A stretch of DNA of 64,000 nucleotides from an uncultured Collinsella sp. (lineage in GTDB: Bacteria > Actinomycetota > Coriobacteriia > Coriobacteriales > Coriobacteriaceae): positions 32,749-96,748 of the forward strand of contig CATZMG010000001.1 of NCBI GenBank assembly GCA_958421655.1, given 5' to 3'. Below the pieces are notes generated by a model that was not told the DNA's origin, made no database searches, and saw only the letters and a list, made by a program, of their open reading frames with translations. The position numbers and the translations under genes are program-made. Position 1 is the first letter of the stretch. The number at the start of each line of letters is the position of its first letter. Below are positions 17,496-25,830 of the stretch, piece by piece.

Positions 17496-17933
17496 CTACT
17501 TCACGACCAAGATGTCGCAGTCGGTGTTGCGCAGCAGGAACGTCGAAATCGAACCCAGCAGCGCATACTTGATCGAGGACAGGCCGCGGGCGCCGCAGAG
17601 CACCAGGTCGGGCTTAACCACGTCGAGCATCTCGTCCTTGAGCGTCTCGCGAATACGGCCGGCGCGAATCATGACCTCGACCTCGGGAATATCGGGATTG
17701 GCCTTGGCCTCTTCGAGCTGCTTGGCGATGGAGTTCTTAAATGCCTCCTCTAGGCCGTTGACCAGATCGACCGGATAGGAACCGGCGCTCTCGAGCGCCA
17801 TGGAATCGATAACGTGGCCGATGATTAGCTTGGCGCCGTTGTTCGCGGCGACCTTGATGGCGCGTGCGAGCACAAAATCCTGCTGCTCAGTACCATCGAG
17901 TGAAACAAATACCTTGGTGTAGCCCTCGTTCAT
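17496..17933 (-). CDS. Universal stress protein (UspA family)
   Basis: 145 residues, single Usp domain. N-terminus MNEGYTKVFVSLDGTEQQDF carries the conserved beta-strand and Asp; the ATP-binding signature appears as GARGLSSIKYALLGS near residues 116-130, fitting G-x2-G-x9-G-S/T. ATP-binding Usp proteins act as cytosolic stress regulators. GGAGGAAACC precedes the ATG. The gene stands alone and its 3' untranslated region contains an unusually stable structured element before the terminator. Confidence 0.88.
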   Translation of the reverse strand: MNEGYTKVFVSLDGTEQQDFVLARAIKVAANNGAKLIIGHVIDSMALESAGSYPVDLVNGLEEAFKNSIAKQLEEAKANPDIPEVEVMIRAGRIRETLKDEMLDVVKPDLVLCGARGLSSIKYALLGSISTFLLRNTDCDILVVK

Positions 17934-18180
17934 GGTTTCCTCCTTGGTCTATCGCACGGGCGCGGGGCTCGTGCATCGGGCGGGCGCGGGCGCGTTGGCC
18001 GCCGAACACTTTATCTTGTTGCAGTTATACCCAAGGATTTGGGTTTGACCGCTCGCAATTCTGTGAACGGACGAGTTTTTTGGTAAGGGTGGGCGCAGAC
18101 GCGCCCGAACGGTTGATAATGGGACATCGCCCGCACCGTCCGCAGAACAATATCGGCGGGTGTCTAACGAGGGGGTCCCT

Positions 18181-19161
18181 TTGGATATCATCGAGCTTCT
18201 AAAATCTGCCTTCATGGGCCTGGTCGAGGGCATCACCGAATGGCTGCCTGTTTCGTCGACCGGTCACATGATCTTGGTGGACGAGTTCGTCAAGATGAAC
18301 GTGAGCGAGACGTTCTGGAATATGTTCCTGGTCGTGATTCAGCTCGGCGCCATTCTGGCCGTCTGTGTGCTGTTCTTCCATGAGCTCAATCCGTTCTCGC
18401 CCAGCAAGGGCAAGGAGGGCCGTCGCGACACTTGGGTGCTGTGGGGCAAGATTGTGCTCGGCTGCATTCCCGCCGCGGCGATCGGCCTGCCGCTCAACGA
18501 CTGGATGGAGGAGCATTTCTACAATGCTCCCGTCGTGGCGCTGGCGCTCATTGTGTACGGCGTGCTGTTTATCGTGATCGAGAACTGGCGCGCGAACAAG
18601 CGCGAGGAAATGGCCGTTGCCGGTTCGTTTGGTTCGCGTGCTGTGGTGTCGGGCGGACGTCCCGCCGGTGCGCACTTTGCGGCGCCTGCCGCGGCTACCG
18701 CTGAGGATGAGGACGATGACGAGAATCTGGACTTTGGCTCCATCGCCACGCTCGAGGACCTGAGCTGGAAGACTGCGCTGGGTATCGGCTGCTTCCAGGT
18801 GCTTTCGCTGGTGCCTGGTACGTCTCGCTCCGGTTCTACCATCATCGGCGGCCTGCTTTTGGGCTGTACGCGTTCGGTGGCGTCCAAGTTTACGTTCTTC
18901 CTGGCCATCCCTGTCATGTTTGGCGCGAGTGCACTCAAGCTGGTCAAATACTTCATCAAGGGCGGCACGTTCGGCGCCAACGAGGTCGCTATCTTGGGCG
19001 TGGGCTGCGTTGTGGCCTTTGTGGTTTCGCTCATCGCCATCAAGTGGCTCATGGGCTTCGTCCGCCGTCACGACTTCAAGTGCTTCGGTGTTTACCGCAT
19101 CATCCTGGGCGTCGTAGTGCTCGCATACTTCTTCGTTCTGGAGCCTATGCTCGGCCTGTAA
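18181..19161 (+). CDS. uppP: Undecaprenyl-diphosphatase
   Basis: About 326 residues, longer than the usual 270. The catalytic signatures EGITEWLPVSSTGHMIL (near the N-terminus) and PGTSRSGSTIIGGLL are intact. The membrane enzyme recycles undecaprenyl pyrophosphate for wall synthesis and gives bacitracin tolerance. I use the TTG at 18181 because GAGGGGG ends five bases before it; a GTG at 18160 has no such site. The middle cytoplasmic loop (about residues 140-195) is enlarged and has an acidic run EDEDDDEN. A BceRS-like pair lies upstream on the same strand, beyond the usp gene. Confidence 0.92.
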   Translation: MDIIELLKSAFMGLVEGITEWLPVSSTGHMILVDEFVKMNVSETFWNMFLVVIQLGAILAVCVLFFHELNPFSPSKGKEGRRDTWVLWGKIVLGCIPAAAIGLPLNDWMEEHFYNAPVVALALIVYGVLFIVIENWRANKREEMAVAGSFGSRAVVSGGRPAGAHFAAPAAATAEDEDDDENLDFGSIATLEDLSWKTALGIGCFQVLSLVPGTSRSGSTIIGGLLLGCTRSVASKFTFFLAIPVMFGASALKLVKYFIKGGTFGANEVAILGVGCVVAFVVSLIAIKWLMGFVRRHDFKCFGVYRIILGVVVLAYFFVLEPMLGL

Positions 19162-19206
19162 CTTGGTTGACGCCGCGCGGCGGCCAGGGAGACAACTTGT
19201 CATTCG

Positions 19207-19247
19207 AAGGGGGCGGCATGACCAAAAGGTCTATGCCGCCCCCTTTT
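19207..19247 (+). terminator. uppP terminator
   Basis: 13-bp stem AAGGGGGCGGCAT (19207-19219) with 19233-19245, inner GACC/GGTC pairing, then TTTT. Confidence 0.85.
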
Positions 19248-19312
19248 CATGCCAATTTGTTCGCCCTGGCCGCCGCTCGCTACCGTTGCCATGACATCGG
19301 TGGCTCCGTGAT

Positions 19313-19377
19313 TGGTGCAATGGGGCCAGGTTTCTTTGCACCAATGTGGTGCAGACTAACCTGACCCCATTGCGCCA
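19313..19377. repeat. Dispersed inverted repeat family R2, complete copy
   Basis: Left arm TGGTGCAATGGGGCCAGGTT (19313-19332) and right arm (19358-19377) are reverse complements at 18 of 20 positions. Between them lies an inner TTGCACCA/TGGTGCAG pairing. A half copy is at 25664-25705. Confidence 0.7.
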
Positions 19378-19516
19378 AATCCGCTGGGCGGGCCTGACGG
19401 TGGCGCACGGAGTCGTGGTGTGATTTGCGTCGGTGTCCGCGCGGCTCGGTATACTGGTACGGCTCAAACTATGGCGCTGCCCGCAGGCGCGCCGTCCGTC
19501 AGATGAGGAGTCGCCC

Positions 19517-22417
19517 ATGACCCAGCCCTTGCCCTGGGAAAAGAATGTCGCGGTACCTGTGCCGCCCGCGCCGGAACCCGTGCCGCTCGATGCATACACC
19601 GCCCCTGCTGCGCCGGAGCCCGAGCTCGTTCCGCTCGACATCTACGACGCTCCCGCGCCGGCGCCCAAGCCCGCCAAGCCGCTCGTCGACATCGACAGCC
19701 TTAATCCCGCTCAGCGCGAGGCGGTCCTGACCACCGAGGGCCCGCTGCTGGTCCTTGCCGGCGCCGGCTCGGGCAAGACCCGCGTCTTGACCTTCCGCAT
19801 CGCACATATGCTCGGCGACCTGGGCGTTAAGCCCTGGCAGATCCTTGCCATCACGTTTACCAACAAGGCCGCGGCCGAGATGCGCGAGCGTCTGGCGGCA
19901 CTCATCCCCAGCGGTACCCGCGGTATGTGGGTGTGCACCTTCCATGCTATGTGCGTGCGCATGCTTCGCGAGGACGCCGACTTGCTGGGCTACACCGGTC
20001 AGTTCACCATCTACGATGACGACGATTCCAAGCGCATGGTGCGCGATATTATGCAGGCGCTCGGTATCGAGCAAAAGCAATTCCCCATCAATATGATCCG
20101 CAGCAAGATCAGTTCGGCCAAAAACGCCATGATCGGCCCTGAGGACATGCTCAAATCCGCCGACAGCCCCAACGACAAAAAGGCCGCGCAGGTCTACCTG
20201 GAGCTGGAACGCCGCCTGCGCGCCGCCAACGCGATGGACTTCGACGACCTGCTCGTGCGCACGCTCGAGCTGCTGCGCACCCGCCCCGAGGTGCTCGACA
20301 AGTACCAAGAGCGTTTCCGCTACATTAGCGTCGACGAGTATCAGGACACCAACCACGTCCAGTACGAGATCGCCAACCTGCTAGCCGCCAAGTACCAAAA
20401 CCTCATGGTCGTGGGCGACGATGACCAGTCCATTTACAGCTGGCGTGGCGCCGACATCACCAACATCCTGGACTTTGAGAAGGACTTTAAAAACTGCAAG
20501 ACCGTCAAGCTGGAGCAGAACTACCGCTCTACGGGTCACATCCTGAGCGCCGCCAATGCCGTGGTGCGCCACAACTCGCAGCGCAAGGACAAGCGCCTGT
20601 TTACGGCCGAGGGCGACGGCGAGAAGATCCAGGCCTTCCAGGCAAGCGATGAGCGCGACGAGGGCCGCTGGATTGCCGGCGAGATCGAAAAGCTGCACTC
20701 CAAGGGCACGAGTTACGACGATATCGCCGTGTTCTACCGCACCAACGCCCAGTCGCGTATTCTCGAAGATATGTTCCTGCGCGCGGGCGTGCCCTACAAG
20801 ATTGTGGGCGGCACGCGATTCTTCGACCGTGCCGAGATCCGCGACGTCATGGCCTACCTTAAGATGATCGTGAACCCGGCAGACGAGATGAGCGTCAAGC
20901 GCGTCATCAACACGCCGCGCCGCGGCATCGGCTCCACCTCGATCCAAAAGATTGAGCAGCTGGCGCGCGACAACCGTTGCTCGTTCTTCCAGGCTTGCGA
21001 GATCGCGTGCGCCGAAACCGGCATGTTTAGCGCCAAGGTGCGCAATGGCCTGTCGAGCTTTGTGTCGCTGGTGCGCGAGGGTCGCCGCATGGACGGCGAG
21101 CTCAAGGACGTCGTCGAGATGATTGTCGATAAGACGGGCCTGCTGCAGGCTTTCCGCGCCGAGGGCACCATGGAGTCCGAGAGCCGCGCCGAGAACATCC
21201 AGGAATTCCTGGGTGTCGCTGCCGAATTTGAGGAGACGCACGAGGATATCGAAGGCACGCTCGAGAGCTTGGAAGAGCTGCGCGCTGCTGGTGTTGCCGA
21301 TGTGTCCGCCGACGTTGAGCCCGAGCCCGTTGTGGTGAGCGCGCCTGCGCCCGAGCCCGGCCCGTCTGCGCCCGTGTCTTCGTTTGAGGCGCTCGTTGGC
21401 GCGCGTGATGCCGCGGGTTCCAATCCGCTCGATAGCCTGGCCGCTCCGGCGCTTTCTCCGCAGGATGCCCTGGCCGCCGCCATCGCGGGCAACGCGTATG
21501 CCGCGCCGACTGAGCTGCCGGCGGGCGCCGTGCATGCTGACGAGATCGAGCGCACCTACGGTCCGCTCACTTGTAAGGCGCTGCCGGCACTCATGGAGTG
21601 GCTGGCCCTGCGCTCCGACTTGGATTCCCTGGCCGGCGAGACGCATGCCATTACCATGATGACCATCCACTCCGCCAAGGGCCTGGAGTTCCCGGCGGTG
21701 TTCGTGGCCGGCATGGAGGAGGGTATCTTCCCGCACGTGCACGACTTTGGCGGTAGTGACGATCCGGGCAAGCTCGAGGAGGAGCGCCGCTTGGCCTACG
21801 TCGCCATCACGCGTGCTCGCAAGCGCCTGTTCTTGACTTACGCCGCTACGCGCCGCACCTACGGCTCGACCTCTGCCAACCCGCGCTCGCGCTTCCTCAA
21901 CGAGATCCCGTTTGAGGACATCGAGTTTAGCGGTATCGGTTCTGCCGGTTTTGAGGGCACGGGCTGGGAGAAGCGCGGCGATCGTCGTGGCACGTTTGGC
22001 TCGGGTATGGGCTCGGACATGTATGGCGGCAAGGTGTTTGGCTCGCATACGCGCTCGACCGGCGGCTCTGGATCGCGCAGCGGATCGAGCTTCGATGACT
22101 TCTTTGGCGGCAGCACTTATGGCACCGAGCGCCATCGTGGGGTTTCGCCCGACGCCGGCCGTGTTGCCTCGACCTTTGGTTCGGGCGCGCCGCGAGCCAA
22201 AAAGCCGTCATCCAAGGTATCCCCGACGGTGGAGCGCAAGGTCGATCGTGCCAGCGCATCGCAAGACTTTGCCGCGGGCGATACCGTGAGTCATAAGACC
22301 TTTGGCACGGGCACCGTGATCTCGGTCGCCGGAGACATGATTGAGGTCCAATTCGAAAAGACCGGCCAGACCAAAAAGCTAATGAAAGGCTTCGCGCCGA
22401 TCGTCAAGCTGTCGTGA
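19517..22417 (+). CDS. UvrD/PcrA-type DNA helicase
   Basis: About 966 residues, longer than the usual 720-780. Superfamily 1A motifs: Walker A AGAGSGKTRVL near residue 82, FTNKAAAEMRER, Walker B DEYQDTN near residue 273, GDDDQSIYSWRGAD, and late motifs HSAKGLEFPAVFVAG and AYVAITRARKRLF. Extra sequence: a Pro/Ala-rich N-terminal leader of about 55 residues, a roughly 120-residue Pro/Ala/Glu-rich insert in the second half (about 590-680), and a Ser/Gly-rich linker before a C-terminal Tudor-like KLMKGFAPIVKLS tail that in PcrA contacts RNA polymerase. ATP-dependent 3'-5' unwinding in repair is expected. ATG 19517 has GATGAGGAG upstream. Confidence 0.93.
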   Translation: MTQPLPWEKNVAVPVPPAPEPVPLDAYTAPAAPEPELVPLDIYDAPAPAPKPAKPLVDIDSLNPAQREAVLTTEGPLLVLAGAGSGKTRVLTFRIAHMLGDLGVKPWQILAITFTNKAAAEMRERLAALIPSGTRGMWVCTFHAMCVRMLREDADLLGYTGQFTIYDDDDSKRMVRDIMQALGIEQKQFPINMIRSKISSAKNAMIGPEDMLKSADSPNDKKAAQVYLELERRLRAANAMDFDDLLVRTLELLRTRPEVLDKYQERFRYISVDEYQDTNHVQYEIANLLAAKYQNLMVVGDDDQSIYSWRGADITNILDFEKDFKNCKTVKLEQNYRSTGHILSAANAVVRHNSQRKDKRLFTAEGDGEKIQAFQASDERDEGRWIAGEIEKLHSKGTSYDDIAVFYRTNAQSRILEDMFLRAGVPYKIVGGTRFFDRAEIRDVMAYLKMIVNPADEMSVKRVINTPRRGIGSTSIQKIEQLARDNRCSFFQACEIACAETGMFSAKVRNGLSSFVSLVREGRRMDGELKDVVEMIVDKTGLLQAFRAEGTMESESRAENIQEFLGVAAEFEETHEDIEGTLESLEELRAAGVADVSADVEPEPVVVSAPAPEPGPSAPVSSFEALVGARDAAGSNPLDSLAAPALSPQDALAAAIAGNAYAAPTELPAGAVHADEIERTYGPLTCKALPALMEWLALRSDLDSLAGETHAITMMTIHSAKGLEFPAVFVAGMEEGIFPHVHDFGGSDDPGKLEEERRLAYVAITRARKRLFLTYAATRRTYGSTSANPRSRFLNEIPFEDIEFSGIGSAGFEGTGWEKRGDRRGTFGSGMGSDMYGGKVFGSHTRSTGGSGSRSGSSFDDFFGGSTYGTERHRGVSPDAGRVASTFGSGAPRAKKPSSKVSPTVERKVDRASASQDFAAGDTVSHKTFGTGTVISVAGDMIEVQFEKTGQTKKLMKGFAPIVKLS

Positions 22418-22424
22418 TCCCGGC

Positions 22425-22554
22425 GGACCTGGGCGGGCGTATAGGGCAACATCGCCTGCTCGGACAGTCCTGCGCAAGACGGAGAGCACATTAAGTGCTC
22501 TCCTTTGCGTGCGGAACTCGCGATCGATGTTGCCCTATGCGCCCGCCCAGGTCC
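22425..22554. repeat. 130-bp palindromic element with 30-bp arms
   Basis: 22425-22454 and 22525-22554 are reverse complements at 29 of 30 positions, the odd pair being G-T. In the centre, GGAGAGCAC (22481-22489) pairs with GTGCTCTCC (22495-22503). The element begins eight bases after the helicase stop and can act as its terminator, but is far longer than a terminator needs to be. Confidence 0.8.
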
Positions 22555-22637
22555 TTAGTTAAGGTTGCTTGCGAACATCGCTTTGCTTGTCTGCCTTTTT
22601 GGTCTGGAGAGCCGGGTGGGCTGATAAATAGATATGG

Positions 22638-22675
22638 CAAGGGGCTCTCCCGTACATGGACGGGGGAGCCCCTTG
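22638..22675. terminator. Hairpin downstream of manA
   Basis: CAAGGGGCTCTCCCGT pairs with 22660-22675 (16 bp, one or two mismatches). No clear T run on the manA strand; rightward there is TTGTTTCGTTT. It may end the helicase or manA transcripts. Confidence 0.5.
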
Positions 22676-22699
22676 TTTCGTTTGGGTTGTTGGTGCGAT

Positions 22700-23632
22700 C
22701 TACAGGTGCGAGACGATCAGTTCCATCTTGCCCTCGAGCTCGATCTGGTCCACGGTGCTTGGGGCCAGCAGGTGGCTTCCCTTGCGGACGGGGTCGCCGC
22801 AGATGGTGCCTTCGCCGTCGATGACCGACAGACACATGAAGGGCCAGCGCTGCTCCAAGGTCTTGCTGCCGTCGACGCGCACGCGATCGACGGTGTAGCA
22901 GGGGTTGGACTCGAGCTTGGTTACGCCATCGACCTCGGGCGCGGTCACCGTGCCGTCGGTCGGAGCCTGAGCATCAAAGTCGATGCATTCGAGGCTCTGC
23001 TCAATGTGCAGTGGGCGCAGCTTGCCGTCGGTGCCGGGGCGGTCGTAGTCGTACAGGCGATATGTCACGTCGCTCGACTGCTGCGTCTCCAGAATCAGCG
23101 TGCCGGTCTTGATGGCGTGAACGGTGCCGGAGTCGATCTGGAAAAAGTCTCCCTTGTGAATCGGCAGCACGTTGAGCATCTCGTCCCAACGGCCCTCTTC
23201 GATCATCTGTGCGGCCTCGGCGCGGTCGTGCGCGCGCTGGCCGACGATGATCGTGGCGCCGGGCTCGCAGTCCAGCACATACCAGCACTCGGTTTTGCCC
23301 AGGCTGCCGTTCTCGTGCTCGGCGGCGTACTCGTCGTTGGGATGAATCTGGATTGAAAGGTCGTCCTTGGCGTCCAGAATCTTAATGAGCAGCGGGAACT
23401 CCTTGCCCTCGCAGTTGCCAAAGAGCTCGCGGTGCTCGGCCCACAGCCATGACAGCGTGTGACCGGCGTACGGGCCCTCAGCGATCTGGCAGTCGCCGTT
23501 GGGGTGTGCCGAGATGGCCCAGCACTCACCGATGGGGCCATCGGGAATGTCGTAGCCAAACACGGTCTCCAGCTGGCGGCCGCCCCAGATCTTCTCGTGG
23601 AAGATCGGCGTCAGTTTAATCAAATCGGACAT
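22700..23632 (-). CDS. manA: Mannose-6-phosphate isomerase, class I
   Basis: 310 residues, matching short bacterial type I PMI proteins. The metal ligands are visible: the Gln and His in SIQIHPND, Glu in GKTECWYV and His in DSGTVHAIKTGTL. The motif ETQQSSDVTYRLYDYDR carries the conserved active-site Arg. The cytosolic zinc enzyme interconverts mannose-6-P and fructose-6-P. ATG 23632 (MSDLIKLTPIFHEKIWGG) is preferred because GGGAG lies seven bases before it; the next ATG upstream (23638) would have the site only one base away. Just upstream on the same strand is a GntR regulator, then a divergent glucokinase, suggesting a local hexose module. Confidence 0.93.
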   Translation of the reverse strand: MSDLIKLTPIFHEKIWGGRQLETVFGYDIPDGPIGECWAISAHPNGDCQIAEGPYAGHTLSWLWAEHRELFGNCEGKEFPLLIKILDAKDDLSIQIHPNDEYAAEHENGSLGKTECWYVLDCEPGATIIVGQRAHDRAEAAQMIEEGRWDEMLNVLPIHKGDFFQIDSGTVHAIKTGTLILETQQSSDVTYRLYDYDRPGTDGKLRPLHIEQSLECIDFDAQAPTDGTVTAPEVDGVTKLESNPCYTVDRVRVDGSKTLEQRWPFMCLSVIDGEGTICGDPVRKGSHLLAPSTVDQIELEGKMELIVSHL

Positions 23633-23706
23633 GTTCATACTCCCATTGTGCTGCGTGGGCGCCGCGTAAAACTGCTCAAAACGAGCGCCCGCATGACTAC
23701 AAAAAC

Positions 23707-24426
23707 CTATGCCAACGTTACGTTGTGCAACTCAAAGCGGTCGCCAACGTTGCGCGAGATCGAATACTCAAAGGCGGCGCCGCTGTCCAAAAAGCCAATC
23801 TGGGTGAGCTCGAGCAGGGGAGAGCCAGGTTCGGTGTCCAGACGCTCGGCTTCTTCCTCGGTTGCCGCGACGGCGCGAATGGTACGGTGGAAGCTCGAAA
23901 TCTTCAGGCCACATTGCTCGCGGATGAAGCGGTAGAGCGATCCGTACAGGTCCTTCTTTTTAAGGCCTGGAATCAGCTCGAGGGGCAGGTAGGTGTACTC
24001 GATAACGATGGGCTTCTCGTCGGCCTGACGCACGCGCACGATGTGATAGGCAAAGTCATCCTCGGCAATTCCCAGCTGGGCTGCGATGTCCGCTGGTGGA
24101 TTAACAATCGAGAAATCGTAGACCACCGAGGTCACCTTCTCCCCGCGGTGCTCATACGAAAAACCCTGGGTACGGTCGTTTTTGCCCTGGAAAAACGCCT
24201 GGCCGGGAAGCCCCGCCGTGTCCTTAACGTAGGTACCCGATCCACGCCGGCTGGTAATAAGACCTTCCTCGGTGATTTGTTCAATAGCTCGTTTGACGGT
24301 GATTTTGGAAACGCTATAGAGCTCGCAGAACTCAACGACGGTAGGAAGCTTGTCGCCCGGTTTAAGAGCGCCATCCTCGATAGTGCGACGAATATCCGCA
24401 GCTATCGCCTCGTATTTGGGAATCAT
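23707..24426 (-). CDS. GntR/HutC-family regulator (UTRA ligand domain)
   Basis: 239 residues. N-terminal winged helix MIPKYEAIAADIRRTIEDGA... with KLPTVVEFCELYSVSKITVKRAIEQ and the wing RRGSGTYV; the rest is a UTRA effector domain (YHIVRVRQADEKPIVIEYTYLPLELIPGL) that normally binds a phosphorylated sugar. GGAAAGGAGG sits just before the ATG. It lies upstream of manA on the same strand and diverges from the ROK glucokinase gene; a perfect 18-bp palindrome lies in the shared promoter region. It is a separate protein from the UTRA regulator at 55254. Confidence 0.9.
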   Translation of the reverse strand: MIPKYEAIAADIRRTIEDGALKPGDKLPTVVEFCELYSVSKITVKRAIEQITEEGLITSRRGSGTYVKDTAGLPGQAFFQGKNDRTQGFSYEHRGEKVTSVVYDFSIVNPPADIAAQLGIAEDDFAYHIVRVRQADEKPIVIEYTYLPLELIPGLKKKDLYGSLYRFIREQCGLKISSFHRTIRAVAATEEEAERLDTEPGSPLLELTQIGFLDSGAAFEYSISRNVGDRFELHNVTLA

Positions 24427-24542
24427 GGAACCTCCTTTCCAACTTGATTGAGTATAAAAGAAAGTATAGTTAACACCTAAGCATCCCTATTATATATTGA
24501 AAAAGTTCGAGAAAGATATAATTAAAAGTCGCCTTGCATATA

Positions 24543-24560
24543 AATTAGAGCGCTCTAATT
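24543..24560. promoter_or_regulatory. Perfect 18-bp palindrome, candidate operator
   Basis: AATTAGAGCGCTCTAATT lies in the AT-rich stretch between the GntR gene start (24426) and the glucokinase start (24709). The AGCGCT core resembles LacI-type operators rather than the usual GntR/HutC half-sites, so the binding protein is uncertain. Confidence 0.6.
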
Positions 24561-24708
24561 AGATAAACATCTGAGTAATGTCGCGTTAAGCGGTCATTCG
24601 CGTTTTCCCAGATAAAACCTGCAAAAACAAACCTGTCCCTTTTTGGTAGGTTTTTGCCTTGGGAGCGGTACCATACAGGCAATGTTTAAACGAGAAAGGT
24701 GGGCTCCC

Positions 24709-25662
24709 ATGGAACCTAAGCAATACTACATCGGCATTGACGTCGGCGGCACTTCGGTCAAGGAGGGCCTGTTCGACGAAGACGGTAACCTGCTGGCCAA
24801 GGCCAGTGTGCCTACGCCTCCCATCGTTGACGCTGCGGGCTTTGCCGCGGTGACCGAGGCTATCGACCAGGTGGTCGCCAAGGCGCAGATTCCGCGTGCC
24901 TTTGTGGCAGGCATTGGCCTGGCCGTTCCGTGCCCCATCCCGGCATCGGGCGATGCCAAGGTCAAGGCCAACATTGCCATTAACCTGCCCGAGCTGAGGA
25001 TCGCCATTCAAAAGCACTGCCCCGACGCGGTCGTTAAGTATGAGAACGATGCCAACGCCGCTGCCATGGGCGAGGCCTGGCTCGGTTCTGCCAAGGGCGT
25101 GCAGAACGTCGTGATGGTCACCATCGGTACCGGCGTGGGCGGCGGCGTTATCGTTAACGGCGACGTGGTATCGGGCGTTGTGGGCGCCGGCGGCGAGATT
25201 GGCCACATGTGCCTGAACCCGGCTGAAGAGCGCACCTGCGGCTGCGGTGGCCATGGCCACCTGGAGCAGTATTCCAGCGCCACCGGCGTGGTGAGCAACT
25301 ACCTTGCCGAGTGCAAGAAGGCGGGCGTCGAGCCCATCGAGCTCACCGGTCCCTCCGATTCCAAGGACGTGTTCCAGGCCTGCCGCGAGGGCGACAAGCT
25401 TGCGCTGGCCGCGGCCGATACCATGGCCGACTATCTCGGTCGCGCACTGGCGCTTATTGCCAACGTGGTCGATCCCGAGATGTTCCTTATCGGCGGCGGC
25501 GCCTCCGCCTCGGCCGATGTCTACCTCGACAAGGCTCGCGAGTACTTCCAGCGCTACGCGCTTTCTGCCTCGCGCGAGACGCCCATTAAGGTCGCTTCGC
25601 TCGGAAACGACGCCGGCATCATCGGTGCCGCCTACGTAGCCCTGCGCGCCGCCGGTAAATAG
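24709..25662 (+). CDS. ROK-family glucokinase/sugar kinase
   Basis: 317 residues. ATP-binding IGIDVGGTSVKEGLFDEDG at the N-terminus, the catalytic/sugar region ENDANAAAMGEAWLGS, GTGVGGGVIVNG, and the ROK zinc centre GHMCLNPAEERTCGCGGHGH followed by LEQYSSATG. Cytosolic phosphorylation of glucose (or N-acetyl-mannosamine-like sugars) is expected. The ATG at 24709 has AAAGGTGGG upstream. The gene is divergent from the GntR regulator and manA, suggesting shared control through the palindrome at 24543-24560. No membrane or DNA-binding part is present, so it is an enzyme and not a NagC-type repressor. Confidence 0.92.
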   Translation: MEPKQYYIGIDVGGTSVKEGLFDEDGNLLAKASVPTPPIVDAAGFAAVTEAIDQVVAKAQIPRAFVAGIGLAVPCPIPASGDAKVKANIAINLPELRIAIQKHCPDAVVKYENDANAAAMGEAWLGSAKGVQNVVMVTIGTGVGGGVIVNGDVVSGVVGAGGEIGHMCLNPAEERTCGCGGHGHLEQYSSATGVVSNYLAECKKAGVEPIELTGPSDSKDVFQACREGDKLALAAADTMADYLGRALALIANVVDPEMFLIGGGASASADVYLDKAREYFQRYALSASRETPIKVASLGNDAGIIGAAYVALRAAGK

Positions 25663-25663
25663 C

Positions 25664-25705
25664 TGGTGCAAGGGGGACAGGTTACATTGCACCAACATGG
25701 TGCAA
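25664..25705. repeat. Dispersed repeat family R2, half copy
   Basis: TGGTGCAAGGGGGACAGGTT (25664-25683) matches the left arm of the element at 19313, and the inner TTGCACCA/TGGTGCAA pairing (25687-25705) is also present. The right arm is missing. The unit starts two bases after the glucokinase stop. Confidence 0.6.
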
Positions 25706-25830
25706 AAGGGACAGCCTTGGCCCCCGTGCCTGCGCCCCAAAATATGCCGTGGCCCTTCCGTCTGCGAAGGCTCGGCATCGGCGTGCTACCATAGCTACGT
25801 CCAAGTACACATATCAAGTGGAGGATATCC

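Larger units (their letters stand above)
19162..19516. other. Intergenic region with terminator and repeat R2
   Basis: Holds the uppP terminator (19207-19247), an imperfect inverted repeat of family R2 (19313-19377) and the leader of the helicase gene. No gene seen. Confidence 0.6.

Noticed and set aside
22425..22554. CRISPR array
   Set aside because: Two inverted arms only, no direct repeats with spacers. No array was found elsewhere.
24709..25662. NagC-type ROK repressor
   Set aside because: No N-terminal helix-turn-helix; kinase motifs intact.
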